Source: Ixodes scapularis
Lineage: Eukaryota > Arthropoda > Arachnida > Ixodida > Ixodidae
Direction: 5' to 3'
NCBI RefSeq assembly: GCF_016920785.2
Contig: NW_024609839.1
Span: 19,779,085 to 19,843,084, forward strand
Length of the DNA stretch: 64,000 nucleotides
Within the stretch, counting starts at the first letter, position 1. Each line of letters starts with the position of its first letter. The position numbers and the translations under genes are program-made. Below, piece by piece: positions 32,303-43,458 of the stretch. The notes under the pieces were generated by a model. It did not search any database and was not told the origin of the DNA. It saw nothing but the letters and a program-made list of their open reading frames with translations.

Positions 32303-34555
32303 GTTTTATTAGCACAAAATAATTCACGTACATTAATTACTGCCTCACGAAAGCACTTGCGTGCTTGTGTGTGAGAACAGGCAGTTTATAAAAGAAAAAC
32401 AAATCAAACAGAAAAAGAAAACAGAGAAAAAGAAACAAGCGTAAAATAAAAACATCTCAATTTTGACACCACATGTTACAAACTTAGTTTTATGTAAACA
32501 TTGCACCTTACCGCGAAATAAAAGGAAAGATTAAATAAAACATGTCACACGCTTTCCAAATAGGGTCAAAGCTAAAAAAAAAACTGTCTAGGCTGTTTGC
32601 CCTATACAACCATATATTTTACATTGCACTTCGCAGAAAGTTGGGTACACCTAGGAGAACACAATGGGTTTGTTAACAGAGCAAAAAGCGACAACAAAAA
32701 GGCGTTTTTCCCTCTCCTCTCGATCCATGATATGTTTGCAATAGTACGAAAATATCTCGAACACAAAGGGAACATAAGGAGACCACTTATATGTAAACAT
32801 TCAAACGTAAATGTAAAAAAAAACAAAAAAAAACATTAACACTCATTTTCACTTTTGCGCGACGTTGAATCATTTCCTTAATTCTTTTTTCACCTCTGTT
32901 AAGGACGAGAGACCTAATAAATTATTTGGAAGATCGTTGAAATATTTAGGAACGTAATGTTTCCGCATTTTTTTCCCATAATTGGTGTATATCCTTGGAA
33001 TGTCAAACCGTTCTGTGTGCCTAAGACTTTTTTGTTTGATGGGCTGTACTCTGAAATTACACGAGAAATAATATTTTGTGATGACTTCGAACTTGCGTAG
33101 GTTATCAATAGCCAACAGGTCCAGGTTGGTCAGCTGCTCTTCAAAGGTTCGATCCTCAAGGTGTGTGCCATACGTAATATTTTTTATCATCCTTTTAATT
33201 AGGTTATCTATTTTTTGTACTTTGTAGTTTGAGCAGAATGCGTAAACTGTTATCCCATACCTTAGTTTAGATTCCCCAAGCATCTGGTAAATCATTCGTC
33301 TTAAGTTTATATCTGCACAACTTCGTAATTTATAAAGGTACGATGAAATTATCTGCAAATGCCTAAGTAAGTAATCGACATGTAGATTCCATGTTAAGTA
33401 CTCATCAAAGTATATACCCAAGTACTTCGTTTCCGTAACGTAGGGTAGTGGTAAACAACAACACTGTCTGCATATCGTTGAATGCAAGTAAAGAGGCTCT
33501 GTAAGATTAACCCGTTTTTGACGAGTTCTAAAGCACATCAATTGTGTTTCTTCTCTGTTCACAAAAATACAATTTTTTGAAAACCAGCTCATTATTTGTT
33601 TTATATCCGCCTGCAGAGTTGAGACCGCAGTGAAGTAATTTTCATCTGCCAAGACTAAAGCCGTATCATCAGCGTACTGATAGATGTTGGACTTTAAGGT
33701 CAGCAAGGCGAGATCATTAACATATACATTAAAAAGCATGGGGCCCAATACCGAGCCTTGGGGTACGCCGTAGTTGAGGTACAAGGCATCACTTGTATCA
33801 TCCCCAATTCTGACTTTTTGAGTTCTGTTGGAAAAGTAGCTTCGAAACAAGTTGAGAAATGGCCCTCGGAAACCAATTCTTTCCAGCTTATCTAGCAATA
33901 TAGTGTGGTCAATTGTATCGAAGGCTTTCGTTAAATCTAAGAACAGTGCGAGTACTAATTGGTTCTTGTCTATGTTTTCGTTCATAAAGTCCGTTATATC
34001 TTCGAGTAACAGTGTCGTGCTTTTTTGCTGGCTAAAGCCGTACTGACTGTTTCCAATTAATAAATACTTGTCGCAAAAGGAGGTCATTATTTTTAAGACG
34101 AACTTTCCCATTATCTGCGAGATGACAGGTAGCAGCGGGATGGGCCTATAATTGGATAATTCTTTTTTATTCCCCTTCTTGTATATAGGCCTAGCTACTG
34201 ATACCTTCAGCTTATTAGGTATATTTCCTGTAGCAAAAACGCCATTTAATATCGCAAGCAAAACATCTTTTAAGCTGCTAAAGTTAGTTTGTATATCTCT
34301 TACCCTTATGTTATCGTTCCCGGCTGGCTTTGTGACAGACATACTGTTAACTATATCCCTTAGTTCCGAGACTGTCATTTCTGGCAGATACGCAGAATTC
34401 GGGGAATAGCCCAAAAGCTCTGGTTTTTCTGCAGTGTTGCTTGTTTGGTTCCGTAGGTTTTGTACTTGCTTAACAAATGTATTATTGAACTCGTTGCTTA
34501 GCGCATTACCGATAGTTGCCCCGAACGACCTGATCTGTCGCGAACGTCCTAGATC
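32268..34555 (-). mobile_element. 5'-truncated CR1/Jockey-like LINE (LINE E)
   Basis: Minus-strand order is RT ORF (34555-32870), 3' UTR of about 560 bp and a terminal (ATT)n microsatellite at 32302-32269 preceded by GTGCTAATAAAAC. A microsatellite tail instead of poly(A) fits CR1-type elements. The endonuclease is absent, so only the RT end was copied. It abuts LINE G head to head at about 34545-34555. Confidence 0.85.
32870..34555 (-). CDS. Uninterrupted LINE E reverse transcriptase ORF
   Basis: About 561 codons are open from the truncation point to the stop. RT motifs are KPAGNDNIRVRDI (0/1), NYRPIPLLPVISQI (2), FLDLTKAFDTIDH (A), YGVPQGSVLGPMLFNVYVND (B), YADDTALVLA (C, both catalytic aspartates intact) and TKYLGIYFDEYLTW (E/thumb). 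A C-terminal region of about 200 residues follows. No ATG marks a natural start, because the N-terminal part of the ORF2 protein is missing. The absence of stops suggests a fairly young copy, although it cannot be autonomous. Confidence 0.85.
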   Translation of the reverse strand, partial: DLGRSRQIRSFGATIGNALSNEFNNTFVKQVQNLRNQTSNTAEKPELLGYSPNSAYLPEMTVSELRDIVNSMSVTKPAGNDNIRVRDIQTNFSSLKDVLLAILNGVFATGNIPNKLKVSVARPIYKKGNKKELSNYRPIPLLPVISQIMGKFVLKIMTSFCDKYLLIGNSQYGFSQQKSTTLLLEDITDFMNENIDKNQLVLALFLDLTKAFDTIDHTILLDKLERIGFRGPFLNLFRSYFSNRTQKVRIGDDTSDALYLNYGVPQGSVLGPMLFNVYVNDLALLTLKSNIYQYADDTALVLADENYFTAVSTLQADIKQIMSWFSKNCIFVNREETQLMCFRTRQKRVNLTEPLYLHSTICRQCCCLPLPYVTETKYLGIYFDEYLTWNLHVDYLLRHLQIISSYLYKLRSCADINLRRMIYQMLGESKLRYGITVYAFCSNYKVQKIDNLIKRMIKNITYGTHLEDRTFEEQLTNLDLLAIDNLRKFEVITKYYFSCNFRVQPIKQKSLRHTERFDIPRIYTNYGKKMRKHYVPKYFNDLPNNLLGLSSLTEVKKELRK

Positions 34556-35745
34556 TTATACTTACACCTAAGCCCGATCTTGTAACTAACATCATTTATT
34601 TACCCGGCCTGAGCGATCATTTCCTACTTTCACTTCGCATAAACCTGTCACAACCTAAAACCATTAAAAACGCGAAATCTCTGCGAAGCTACAGCAGTGC
34701 GAACTTTGAAGCCATAAATACTGAATTATCCGTGTTTCTTGATGTATGCTTGAAGGTTTTTGATAAACGTAACGTACAAACTAACTCGGATATGTTTGTA
34801 ACCAAGGTTAATGCTCTAAACAATAAGTACATCCCTACTCGCACTATCATCTCTTACAGTAACACACCGTGGTTTAACGTTCGCATAAAACACATATCTA
34901 ACAAAAAAAGCGACTGTTCAGGTCAGCTAAACGCTCTTCAAACGATGCGTGCTGGGCCTCTTATCAGCTTGCTTCCGTGGAATACGTAAAAGCGACAACA
35001 GAAGCTAAAAAAGAGCATCTTCAAAATACTTTGCCAGTCATGCTAACAACTAACACAAAAAAGATTTGGCGCGTTATTAACCCATAAAATAATAACGATA
35101 TCACCCTCGTCAACCATTGATGGTAATGTCATTCCCTCTAATCAATGTTCCATCGTTATTAAAGATATATTTTCACGCAATATTTTTGTAACTACAAACG
35201 TCCCATTACCTAATATAAACTCATGTTATTACCTTGCGATGTTTCCTGCTATAACTGATCTCAGTGGTGTTGAAAACATAAATAGATCACTTAAACAACC
35301 CTCTGCCCCTGTCTCCGAATTAATTGACCCAAAATATTTAAAAGTTACCAGTGTTTAGTCTTCTATTACTCTTTCAAACGTTTTCCGAAGGCAGTCACTT
35401 GATGATGGTTTACCTCCTGCTGAGTGGAAGGTGGGGAACGTTGTTCCACTCCACAAATCAGGTTACAAGAATTTTCCCCTTAATTATCGACCAGTTTCGC
35501 TCACGAGCATCCCGTGTAAAATTTTAGAGCACATACTCTTTTCTAACCTCACCAATTTTCTTGAATCGAATTTGTTTTTCACACTTTCATAACACAGCTT
35601 CCGCAAACCTTATTCGTGCGAAATTCAATTGGTATCTTTCACTGATAAACTAAACACCATTCTTGACCGATCATCACTTGCCGACTGCATGTTCTTAGAC
35701 TACTCGAAAGCATTTGATAAGCTGTGTCATATGCTTTTACTTCTT
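34545..35745 (+). pseudogene. CR1/L2-like LINE fragment (LINE G), 5' half of chimera
   Basis: It starts within the endonuclease C-terminus (VLDLILTPKPDL…YLPGLSDHFLL, with the S-D-H block). A linker follows, then RT blocks KVGNVVPLHKSGYKNFPLNY, RPVSLTSIPCKILEH and MFLDYSKAFDK (motif A). Several stops and frame changes interrupt it (for example near 34990, 35357 and 35590). Right after motif A the sequence switches to a different LINE family in the same frame. Confidence 0.75.
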
Positions 35746-37695
35746 AAATTAATTTTGAACCATCTTGTCTCGTACGGAATTAGTGGCCGAATGCCCTCAC
35801 TCATCAAAAGCTTTTTGGAAGACAGATATTTTCATGTCAAGCTTGGTACAACCTTCTCTCGTAGATTTGTCCAAGAGAATGGAATTCCAGAAGGTGGTGG
35901 TCTTAGCGTGACACTATATTTATTAAAAATTAACTCTATTGCAAAGTCTATCCCACAATCACTTTCCTATTCTCTTTACGTAGATGACTTGCATATCTCT
36001 TGCTGTTCGTGTAACATTTCGGTCTGCGAGAGACAACTTCAGCTGGGAGTTAATAGTCTGATGAGGTGGGCTGATGCCAATGGGTTTAGTTTTTCACCAG
36101 AGAAGTCAGTAGGTGTCAACTTTTCATTACGTAGATGCATGATCCTAGAGCCTAGTCTTACCTTGAGGGGGCAGGCAATTCACGTCCGTAATGAACACAA
36201 GTTTCTAGGAGTGATATTCGATAAAAAGTTGAATTTCCGTAGCCATATACTTTACCTGAAACAGAAATGCTCAAGGTCAATGAACCTCCTAAAGGTGCTT
36301 TCACACAAGTCTTGGGGTAGCGATTGGGAATGCCTCCTTCGTCTCTATCGCTGCTTGGTTCTTTCAAAATTGGATTATGGATGTGTAGTGTATGGATCCG
36401 CACGTCAATCTACCCTTCAGGTGTTGGACCCGATCCACCATCAAGGTCTGAGGCTTTCCACTGGTGCTTTTCGGACGTCCCCTACTCCTAGCCTATATGC
36501 TGAGAGTAATGAATATTCACTTGAAAAAAGACGGTTTTATTTAGGCTTCCAGTATGCATTAAGAATTCGCTCTGTCCCTTCTCATCCGATCCAGGAAGCA
36601 ATTCAGGGTTCTCGCTATGAAACTACATTCCAGAACAAGCCATCTGTCGTACCCCCTTTTACGCAGAGAAGTAAAACACATTCGCAGGCTTACAACCTTG
36701 ACAGTTTCAGCCTAGTTGCCCAGCCTCCACTGGCAGTGGCTCCTTGGGAGTGCGTAGCACCCATAATCAATTTTACTCTGATCAAATATAATAAGCGGCA
36801 AACTCCTGTTGCCGCCCTGCAGCAGGAGTTTTCCCAGGTTGCTTATACGTACAGTGACTGTAGGAGTTTCTTCACAGATGGTACTAAGAGTGACTCTGGT
36901 GTTGGTTGCGCTGTTATAAGCGAGACATGGAAGGTTGTTAGGCGTCTTGATGCCAGAGCCTTAAAATTTACTGCAGAATTATATGCTTTAATTTTAGCTG
37001 TTGAATTCATTATAGAAAACGATATCCAGCATTCTGTTATCTACTCTGACTCTCTCTGCGCTTTAAAGGCACTTGCTTCTTTGGAAGTACCAAAGAATAC
37101 CTCGGTTACTAGGCTCCGGAACATTCTGCACACTGCAGCAAAATCAGATTTACACATCAATTTCTGTTGGGTGCCCAGTCACGTCGGTATTCAGGGAAAT
37201 GAGGATGCTGATAGAGCTGCCAGTACGTGCATTGAGAGGCAAGTGGATATGAGGTGCATTCCGTACACTGATTACAAACACAGTCTTAAAAGAGCAATCC
37301 AGAAAAAATAGCAGTTAGAATGGGACATGGAAATACACAACAAGCTTCATTGTGTGAAACCTACCCTGCGGGAATGGGCAAGTTGCCGACACAGGGAGCG
37401 CTTCTTTGAGGTTGTGCTCTGTCGTCTGAGACTGGGACACACCCATCTCACGCATGGGTACCTCCTACGGGTAGAGGCAGCTCCGAATTGTGAACACTGT
37501 AACGAGTCTTTGAGTGTCTTGCATATTCTTATCGTATGTCCTAAGTACCGTCACGAAGGCACCACTTTTTTCTCTACCTTTTTCCGGAATCGTGTCCCGT
37601 TCCACCCGGCATTATTATTGGGTGACGAACCTCTTGTGCCGCACCGTCAAGTTTTTAAGTTTTTAGATAGTATTGGCATCCTACATCGGCTATGA
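35629..37695 (+). pseudogene. In-frame chimeric RT: CR1-like start, I-like RT plus RNase H
   Basis: The frame is open from 35629 to a TAG at 37309-37311 and continues in frame to 37693. Residues 1 to about 40 are CR1/L2-like, ending in DYSKAFDK. From about 35760 the protein is I-group-like: YGISGRMPSLIKSFLEDRYF, GIPEGGGLSVTLYLL (motif B, degenerate), SLYVDDLHISC (motif C, Y-V-D-D) and HKFLGVIFDKKLNF. An RNase H domain follows (FFTDGTKSDSGVG, AELYAL, YSDSLCALKAL, WVPSHVGIQGNEDAD), with D-E-D-D residues present. The tail has a CEHCNESLSVLHILIVC knuckle. The single TAG replaces a codon in KK-x-QLEWD. Confidence 0.8.
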
Positions 37696-38109
37696 ATTTT
37701 ACGTTTGCCTGAAAATTAGCGGTGGCAGAGTGCCGGCGATCATGTATCGTAGGCACAATCTCCCCAACTTCCAAGTGTGAATGAAATTCCTTTAGGGTGC
37801 CTCTGGTTAGCAGAGCATCGGATAAAAGTTTGTGTAGGCCTTAATAGGCCTGGATCTTGTAAACTTTTTAAACATTAATTTCCCATATTTTGAATGAAAC
37901 TACCTACTTTAGGTCTTTTCAGTACTGCCTTTAACCTACCCTATATTTGGCACACTATGGCCTTAGTTGCCGCTGTGCCATTAAACACCTAATTTTTTTC
38001 TTCTGCATATAATTATGCCAACATGCCGGCAGCGAGCACAGTGACTTTTGTTTTTGTGAGATGCATAAACAATGTAACTGCCACGTAAAAAATAAAAGAA
38101 AAAAAAAAC
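35760..38109 (+). mobile_element. 5'-truncated I-group-like LINE with RNase H and poly(A)
   Basis: RT from motif A/B onwards, RNase H, zinc knuckle, about 390 bp of 3' UTR, and an A-rich tail at 38085-38109 (TAAAAAATAAAAGAAAAAAAAAA). The 5' truncation lies inside the RT and coincides with the join to LINE G. The remaining 3' half of LINE G is not recognised beyond 38110, so the join may be a recombination or template switch and not a simple insertion. Confidence 0.75.
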
Positions 38110-40728
38110 GAAAACTTTTAAGGTTGCCGCGTGCATAAGCTGCAACTACACAAAGATCTCAGACATAACATTGTCTTAATCTCTCGCTTCTTTACCTGAC
38201 GCGATTGGGAACCTCCATTTCACAATTCTGTGCGTCGCCACTATAGGTTCCTGCCATTCACTTTTTAAGCCCCGAGCCCTCGACGTCAACACCAAGGGTT
38301 CTTCCAGAGCCGGCTTAAGCATTATAGAGGCCCTAATCTGATAAGCACCTGCGCCCTCCCTGTTTTTATAAAGAAAAGAAGAAAATTGGTGGGAAATTAT
38401 TGTGGTCCAGCAATATCGCGACGGAGTGTCGGTGCTCGGCACTGTTTTTATGTACGTGGAGCTTTTCATTTTATCTCTTTCATTCAAAAAGGTCGTGCGT
38501 GGTGAATAAAATCGTGCGGTTCAGAATCGAAAATGGTATGTACTGCACAGTAAAAATAAACAATGCCCTGGACTTCAGACAGATTCACAAGTGGCGCTCG
38601 AACGCTCCGGTATTCACAACCTTTCTCTTGTAAAGCGTTCTTCTTTTTCGTATCTCCTTTCGCAAACGAAAATGTTTCCTTCCGACTCTGAGGATACATT
38701 GAACTTTTCACAATATGCACTCGTTTCGAAACCTGCAGCAGTTATAACAGCTGCATACGTGGCGATCCAAGCTTCATCATAGGAGGTTTTATAAACTTTT
38801 TAAGCACGTTAGAATATATAATAAATGGGTCCCGTTCCCTCGCTCTCGCAGGTAAGGCCCTTAACTGCGACCTCTTTAGCCTTCCATCTCCCTAGCCCAG
38901 TGACACCGTGTTCAGAAAGAAAAATCTGTCCACTCAACCGGTATTTAATTAAGCCAATGCCACCGAAAAGACGGGGCTTGTCCATGACGTTATCATTCGT
39001 GGATTCCAAACCCACTCCAAGAAGCAAACACGCCGATGCTTTACGAGAGTCGCAGCAAAGCAGCAGACGCGTCCAGCCTGGCTTCGCCACGTTAAAGCGT
39101 CGTGCTCGTTGTGAGATGCAGTGAGACGCGCTGACGGTGAAGCTCACTCAAGCTAGGAGATACGCTGCGTGCAGCCGCTACTGATGACGTGTGGGGGAAA
39201 AAAGCCCAGGCCTTGTCTTCTAGGTGGTATGGACCTGTAGCTCTCAAGTTTTAAACAACACTCCTGGCGAGCAACATGGGGAATTTTTAGGTCACGTTTT
39301 CTCCGTAGTGCGAGTTAAACGTGAGCAGACGCAGAGGGACGCTGACAGACGCCAGTTTGCGCAGGTGGAAAGTGCATGACGGGACGCTAGGACGCCGCTT
39401 CACGTCAGCATTACATGGTCGCGTCTCGCGAACGCTAGCGAAAGGGCCTCTTTTACGGTCGCGTCTCGTGAACGCTACAGCGCCCCCTGGCCGAGAGAAA
39501 CAGGTCTATTGACTGAGTCAAACAAAAACAAATGTCATAACATTAATAAACGATAAAATAATTGTAAAGTGCCTGAATTGAGTGTACTTACTGTGGTGAA
39601 CGGAATGCTGCAGAGAGAAAAAAAGCTGAAATTAATATTCGAACACAAGACGGAAGCATCACGTGCATTTTGAGTTTGACAGAGAAGATTGTTTTGCTTA
39701 TCACTGCACCAGCTCAAGACAGGCGAATTGAGTGATAGAGTCACATCCGTGTGAAACACATGGATGAGACACTATTTCTCAACGTACCAAATTTGCAGAA
39801 ATAAATTATGCTTCTTCCTTCTTTAATATTTCTGCGAACACAGAAGGTCATCGCTATAGTATATTCTTGTGAACGAAAAGGCGTTTTTAGAGATTTCGGA
39901 TAGAGTTTCAGTTAAGTATCAACAAGGTTTTCTAAGCACCAAGATTGCTGAAGTGTGGTCAGTCCAAAGCGAATCTTGTCTCGTGACTCTAGCCTAGACA
40001 AAAAAAAAATTAGTACCTGGCGCGTAAAACTTTACTCAGTTTTACACTCACCAAGAAGAGGAGAAGGAGGAGCACACACTGAAAACTTTGTGCCATGTAC
40101 CTGCTGAAGTAACTGAGCAATTAACAGGTGCCGCCTTCCTTCCGCGTAAAAAAATTTCCGTCACTATATTTTATACAAAGAAATCTATAACAGAATGCGA
40201 GTGCGCTCATAAAATGAAACCAAAAAAATTAGACGCCAAGAGCAATTTATTTGCAGTGGAACCTTCGAGCTTTTTTCGAAAGGACGAGGTTCAACAGTGG
40301 GCATTCACCGGATGCCACATTTGAGTGCCTATGCACACCTTATAAACCAGTCTGTCTAGGCTGGAAAAAGCGGTGGAGAAGCTGCATCGTGACGTCACCG
40401 GTGGGAGGAGCCTAATCTCCATCGCCAACAAACTACATCGGGAGAGAACTGCACCGTGACGTGTCCGGTGACGTCGCCGAACTGTAGCAATTGAGGTGAA
40501 ACTAGATTGTTATTTTTCTCCCTACAGGAAATTTTGAAGAATCGCAAAACTCAGCAGTGAAGGGTTCTAGAAAGCAATACTGTTAAGTATCCGACACCTA
40601 TGGTGCACAGCAATTTAACTAAACTATTTTTGTGTTGAAATTTGTCGCGTGAAATATATAGTTTACTTAAGATGCACAAAAATTATTAGAATTAGCTGCA
40701 GCCCAGTACGTCGCGCAGCTGGGCAGTC
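38110..40728. other. No gene recognised
   Basis: 2.6 kb without recognised coding domains. Two near-identical GGTCGCGTCTCG(C/T)GAACGCTA words at about 39418 and 39457 form a short direct repeat. Frames around 38825-39147 on both strands have no identifiable domain. Confidence 0.4.
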
Positions 40729-41051
40729 ATGTCCGACAACGCGAAGAAGCTGAAGTAAGGTCCTCGCGTGTCGGTCCACCAGATTAGCCTTCTGAACGGC
40801 TTTTTGACAGAAAACTAAGTTATAGTGAAGGCCGCCACTGACAGTCCTCTCACCCAACTTGAGGGGGACGAGTTGTGGGACAGAATTGCGGACGAGCTGA
40901 ACGCCCAAGGCCCGTTCATCAAAACGAGAGCAGAATGGAAGGGCCACTGGACTACTCGTGTGTGCCGCGCCAGAGCACGGGATTTGGATATAGCGCGTGC
41001 TGTTCGGCCGTGTATCACTTCTGCGTGGTTCACGTTAAAAGCCCCAGGCTA
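40729..41051 (+). pseudogene. Myb/SANT-like DNA-binding domain relic
   Basis: The frame from ATG 40729 reads through two stops (TAA at 40756-40758 and 40816-40818). It contains HQISLLNGFLTEN, then SPLTQLEGDELWDRIADELN and GPFIKTRAEWKGHWTTRV. The arrangement W…I/L-A-x-x-L-N…G-P…K-T…W-K…W matches Myb/SANT-like domains of zeste type found in many arthropod nuclear proteins and in Harbinger-derived genes. The frame ends at 41050 shortly after the domain. Whether the host locus was a gene or a transposon cannot be told. Confidence 0.5.
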
Positions 41052-41560
41052 GCAGTCGTACTGCACTGGATAAATTTCTCACCTGCAGTGGGTAACAATG
41101 CTGCCATGTTCAGGCAGACTATCATCTTGCTGTACAAACAACTAACAACAAATTGGCATTTTTGACTTTTTTTTACTGCGTTATTGCAATTAATCTCGGG
41201 CTGTACGAGAAAGAAAAGAGGTTTCTTTGGGGGTTAAAGTTTCGGTGAAGTAGGAAGCAAAAATAAAGAAAAGAGAATATTTACCTCAAATTGGGTTCGT
41301 AATTGAATTAGAAGAAACAGAAAATCAGTTGTTAGTCCCAGGATGTTTATGGTCTTTTCTTTATGTGTATGTTCATTGTAGTTCAGCTGGCCGTACCTGA
41401 AGTAGTTGCTTTAAAATAAAATATCTCTATCTCTCACACTCTACTTGAAGTATGGACCAACTAGCTCAACTTAAGCGTGTTACCGTTGCTTGGCGTTTTG
41501 CTCAGCCATATCGCTTATATGGGGTGCACTCAAATGAAAACACAATCGTGCTGAATCGTG
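41052..41560. other. No gene recognised
   Basis: Spacer between the Myb/SANT-like relic and the Gypsy-like integrase. The start of the plus frame at 41452 does not resemble integrase until about 41575. Confidence 0.4.
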
Positions 41561-41574
41561 TAAGAGTATTTGGA

Positions 41575-43051
41575 ATATTTATCGATTTCTATTTTCTGGT
41601 GGGCGTCGACTTCTACTCCAAGTGGCCCGAGGTTTTTCTGATGAACAGCACATCGGCTGAAGCAACTATTGAAAAGCTGAGGGAGCTGTTTAGTCATTTC
41701 GGTCTGCCGAAATGACTGATGGTTTTGTCAGTGACAATGGCCCCCAATTTTATTTTCAAGAATTTGAGATTTTCTTGCGACAGAATGGTGCGAGGCACGT
41801 CAGGACCGCCCCCCTCCCCCCAATCAGTCAAGTAATGGGTTGGCTGAGGGCTTCATTCGCACCTTGAAGCGCAAGACACATGCTCGAAAATTCCATCCGA
41901 TCGGACATCCGATCCGGCAGTACGGCTGCCTGATCCGAGAAATTTGGTCGCTTCAGAACGTCGGATCGGCAATCCGGCGTGCGTCCAACGTGCCAGATAG
42001 TTTCGCAGCGCGGACGCACTGTCGGAAGCGTCCAGCCAATGACAGCGCAGCTTGCGCGAACGTCATGATGACGTACTGGACCTGGCGGGACGGGCGAGGG
42101 TAAGCCAGGCGCATGAATTCTGCTGACTCATTCGAGAAAGATGGCCCCAGCAAAGAATGCACGCGCTAGCGAGAACGAGGTGGTAAATTCGCTCGTGCGA
42201 ACTGAACCGTAAATCTGCGACCAGAGATGACCTCCGGGGTCCGCTGGAACGCTGGGATCTCCTGGGGCCTGGGCGGAGCCGAACGGATCGTCGTGTCGCA
42301 TGCAAGGTCGGAAGCGTGTGTCTCAAACTGTCGCGTGCGGCAATTCGGAGCGGCGTTCGGACTGTCGGATCGGACGTCGGATCGAACGATACTGCCGTCC
42401 ATGAGTCTCGCGCTTGAAGGAGGCCTTACTAAAAGAGATGACGGGCCAGCCTCTGTCCCGTCGACTAGCAAGATTCTTGTTAGCTTACAGGAACAAACCG
42501 CACGCCACACCCCTTCAGAGTCTTGCGGAGTTGCTGCTTCGGCGGCGGCTCACTACCCGTCTGAACAGACTGCGATCCTCTACAGAGGAAACTGTTTACC
42601 ACAAGCAGGACGTGCTACAGCTGAAGCACGGTGGCAAGGACCGACACTTCGATTCTGGTGACAAGGTGTACGTCAAGAACTTCCGGCCGGGTCAGAGAAA
42701 GTTGCACGGAGTCGTCATGGCTAGATCGGGACCTGTCTCCTACTGGCTTCGCGTGACCACACCGCGGGGGACCTTCGTGTGGCGGCGACACCAAGACAAC
42801 CTGCGGTTGCGGGAGATCTCTACCCCAGAGGGGGAGGAAGGTGGTTTGCTGATACCGATTGTCCTGCCATCATCGACAACATGCTGCAAGGGGGACTCCT
42901 GAACGAGCTGCCTCCATTTCGGACACTTGTGGTAGGGGGACAAGACATGGGATCAACTCCAGTCTGCGGTCCTCCCCGAGCCCAGCCGCAAGAAACACAG
43001 CGCCGGTATCCCGAACGGCAACGGCGTGCGCCTGATAGGTTTGCGCCTTAA
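41575..43051 (+). pseudogene. Gypsy-like integrase, split by a MITE
   Basis: First piece 41575-41869 contains the catalytic D-D-E core in two frames. The second piece, 42414-42902, resumes with LLKEMTGQPLSRRLARFLLA and YRNKPHATPLQSLAELLL, then KVYVKNFRPGQRKLHGVVMA and RRHQDNLRLRE, the C-terminal (GPY/F-type) region. Removing the 543-bp insertion and one CTTGAAG copy rejoins the pieces after FIRTLK. The first part has a short internal deletion before VGVDFYSKW. Confidence 0.75.
41870..42412. mobile_element. MITE in the integrase gene with 7-bp target duplication
   Basis: The direct repeat CTTGAAG flanks it at 41863-41869 and 42413-42419. The left end CGCAAGACACATGC is inverted at the right end as CATGAGTCTCGCG. 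Both subterminal regions carry GATCCGACGTCCGATCCG-type words (ATCCGATCGGACATCCG at the left, CGGATCGGACGTCGGATCG at the right). 543 bp, non-coding. The insertion site is confirmed by the interrupted integrase reading. Confidence 0.75.
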
Positions 43052-43234
43052 AAAAGAGAAAAAAAACGAGGACTGTATTTTTCAGAACTAATTGTTTTGT
43101 CTGTTTTTACTTCGTACTTTTGAGAGCTTCAAGTATTCTCGTGTTTTGTTGAATTGTCATATCATGTTAATTTGTGAGTATTGTACTGGAACGCCGTCGA
43201 ATGGTATTACTGTGCTGAACTAAGTGTGGGGGAG

Positions 43235-43458
43235 TGTTGAATGGGTGATACAATAAGCGGGAAATAGCGAGCGCGCGTTCGTGCGTCTCGCGGCACTGTT
43301 CCTGGGCGCCATATCTATCTGAGCCAGGGTACCGTTTGCACCACCCGCTGCTGCCCTGCCGCTCGCTCACACCCGTGGCTATGTGTCGTACTCCGGCAGT
43401 CCTGCAATAAAGATGTTCTAGCGAAGAACCCCATCGGCCTGTTATTTTAGATACTACA
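43235..43458 (+). repeat. 3' LTR of the Gypsy-like element
   Basis: It starts TGTTGAATGGGTGATACAAT directly after a polypurine tract and ends TTTTAGATACTACA, giving TGT...ACA ends over about 224 bp. It contains a GCAATAAAG signal at about 43405-43412. The matching 5' LTR is not in the window, so the 3' end is inferred from the terminal dinucleotide alone. Confidence 0.6.

Larger units (their letters stand above)
41570..43458 (+). mobile_element. Truncated Ty3/Gypsy-like LTR retrotransposon
   Basis: Only the integrase core, the C-terminal part and one 3' LTR remain; gag, protease, RT and the 5' LTR are absent from the window. The integrase triad is visible as VGVDFYSKWPEVF (D), VSDNGPQF (D) and NGLAEGF (E). 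A frameshift and stop near 41713 and a MITE at 41870-42412 break it. A purine tract (GTGTGGGGGAG) precedes the LTR at 43235. Confidence 0.75.

Noticed and set aside
32268..35745. Twin-priming inversion of a single LINE
   Set aside because: The two RTs differ in their NYRP and motif A surroundings and belong to different families, so one insertion event does not explain them.
42227..42661. 144-codon plus frame across the integrase MITE
   Set aside because: It crosses the boundary between the MITE and the integrase in a frame that is not the integrase frame.
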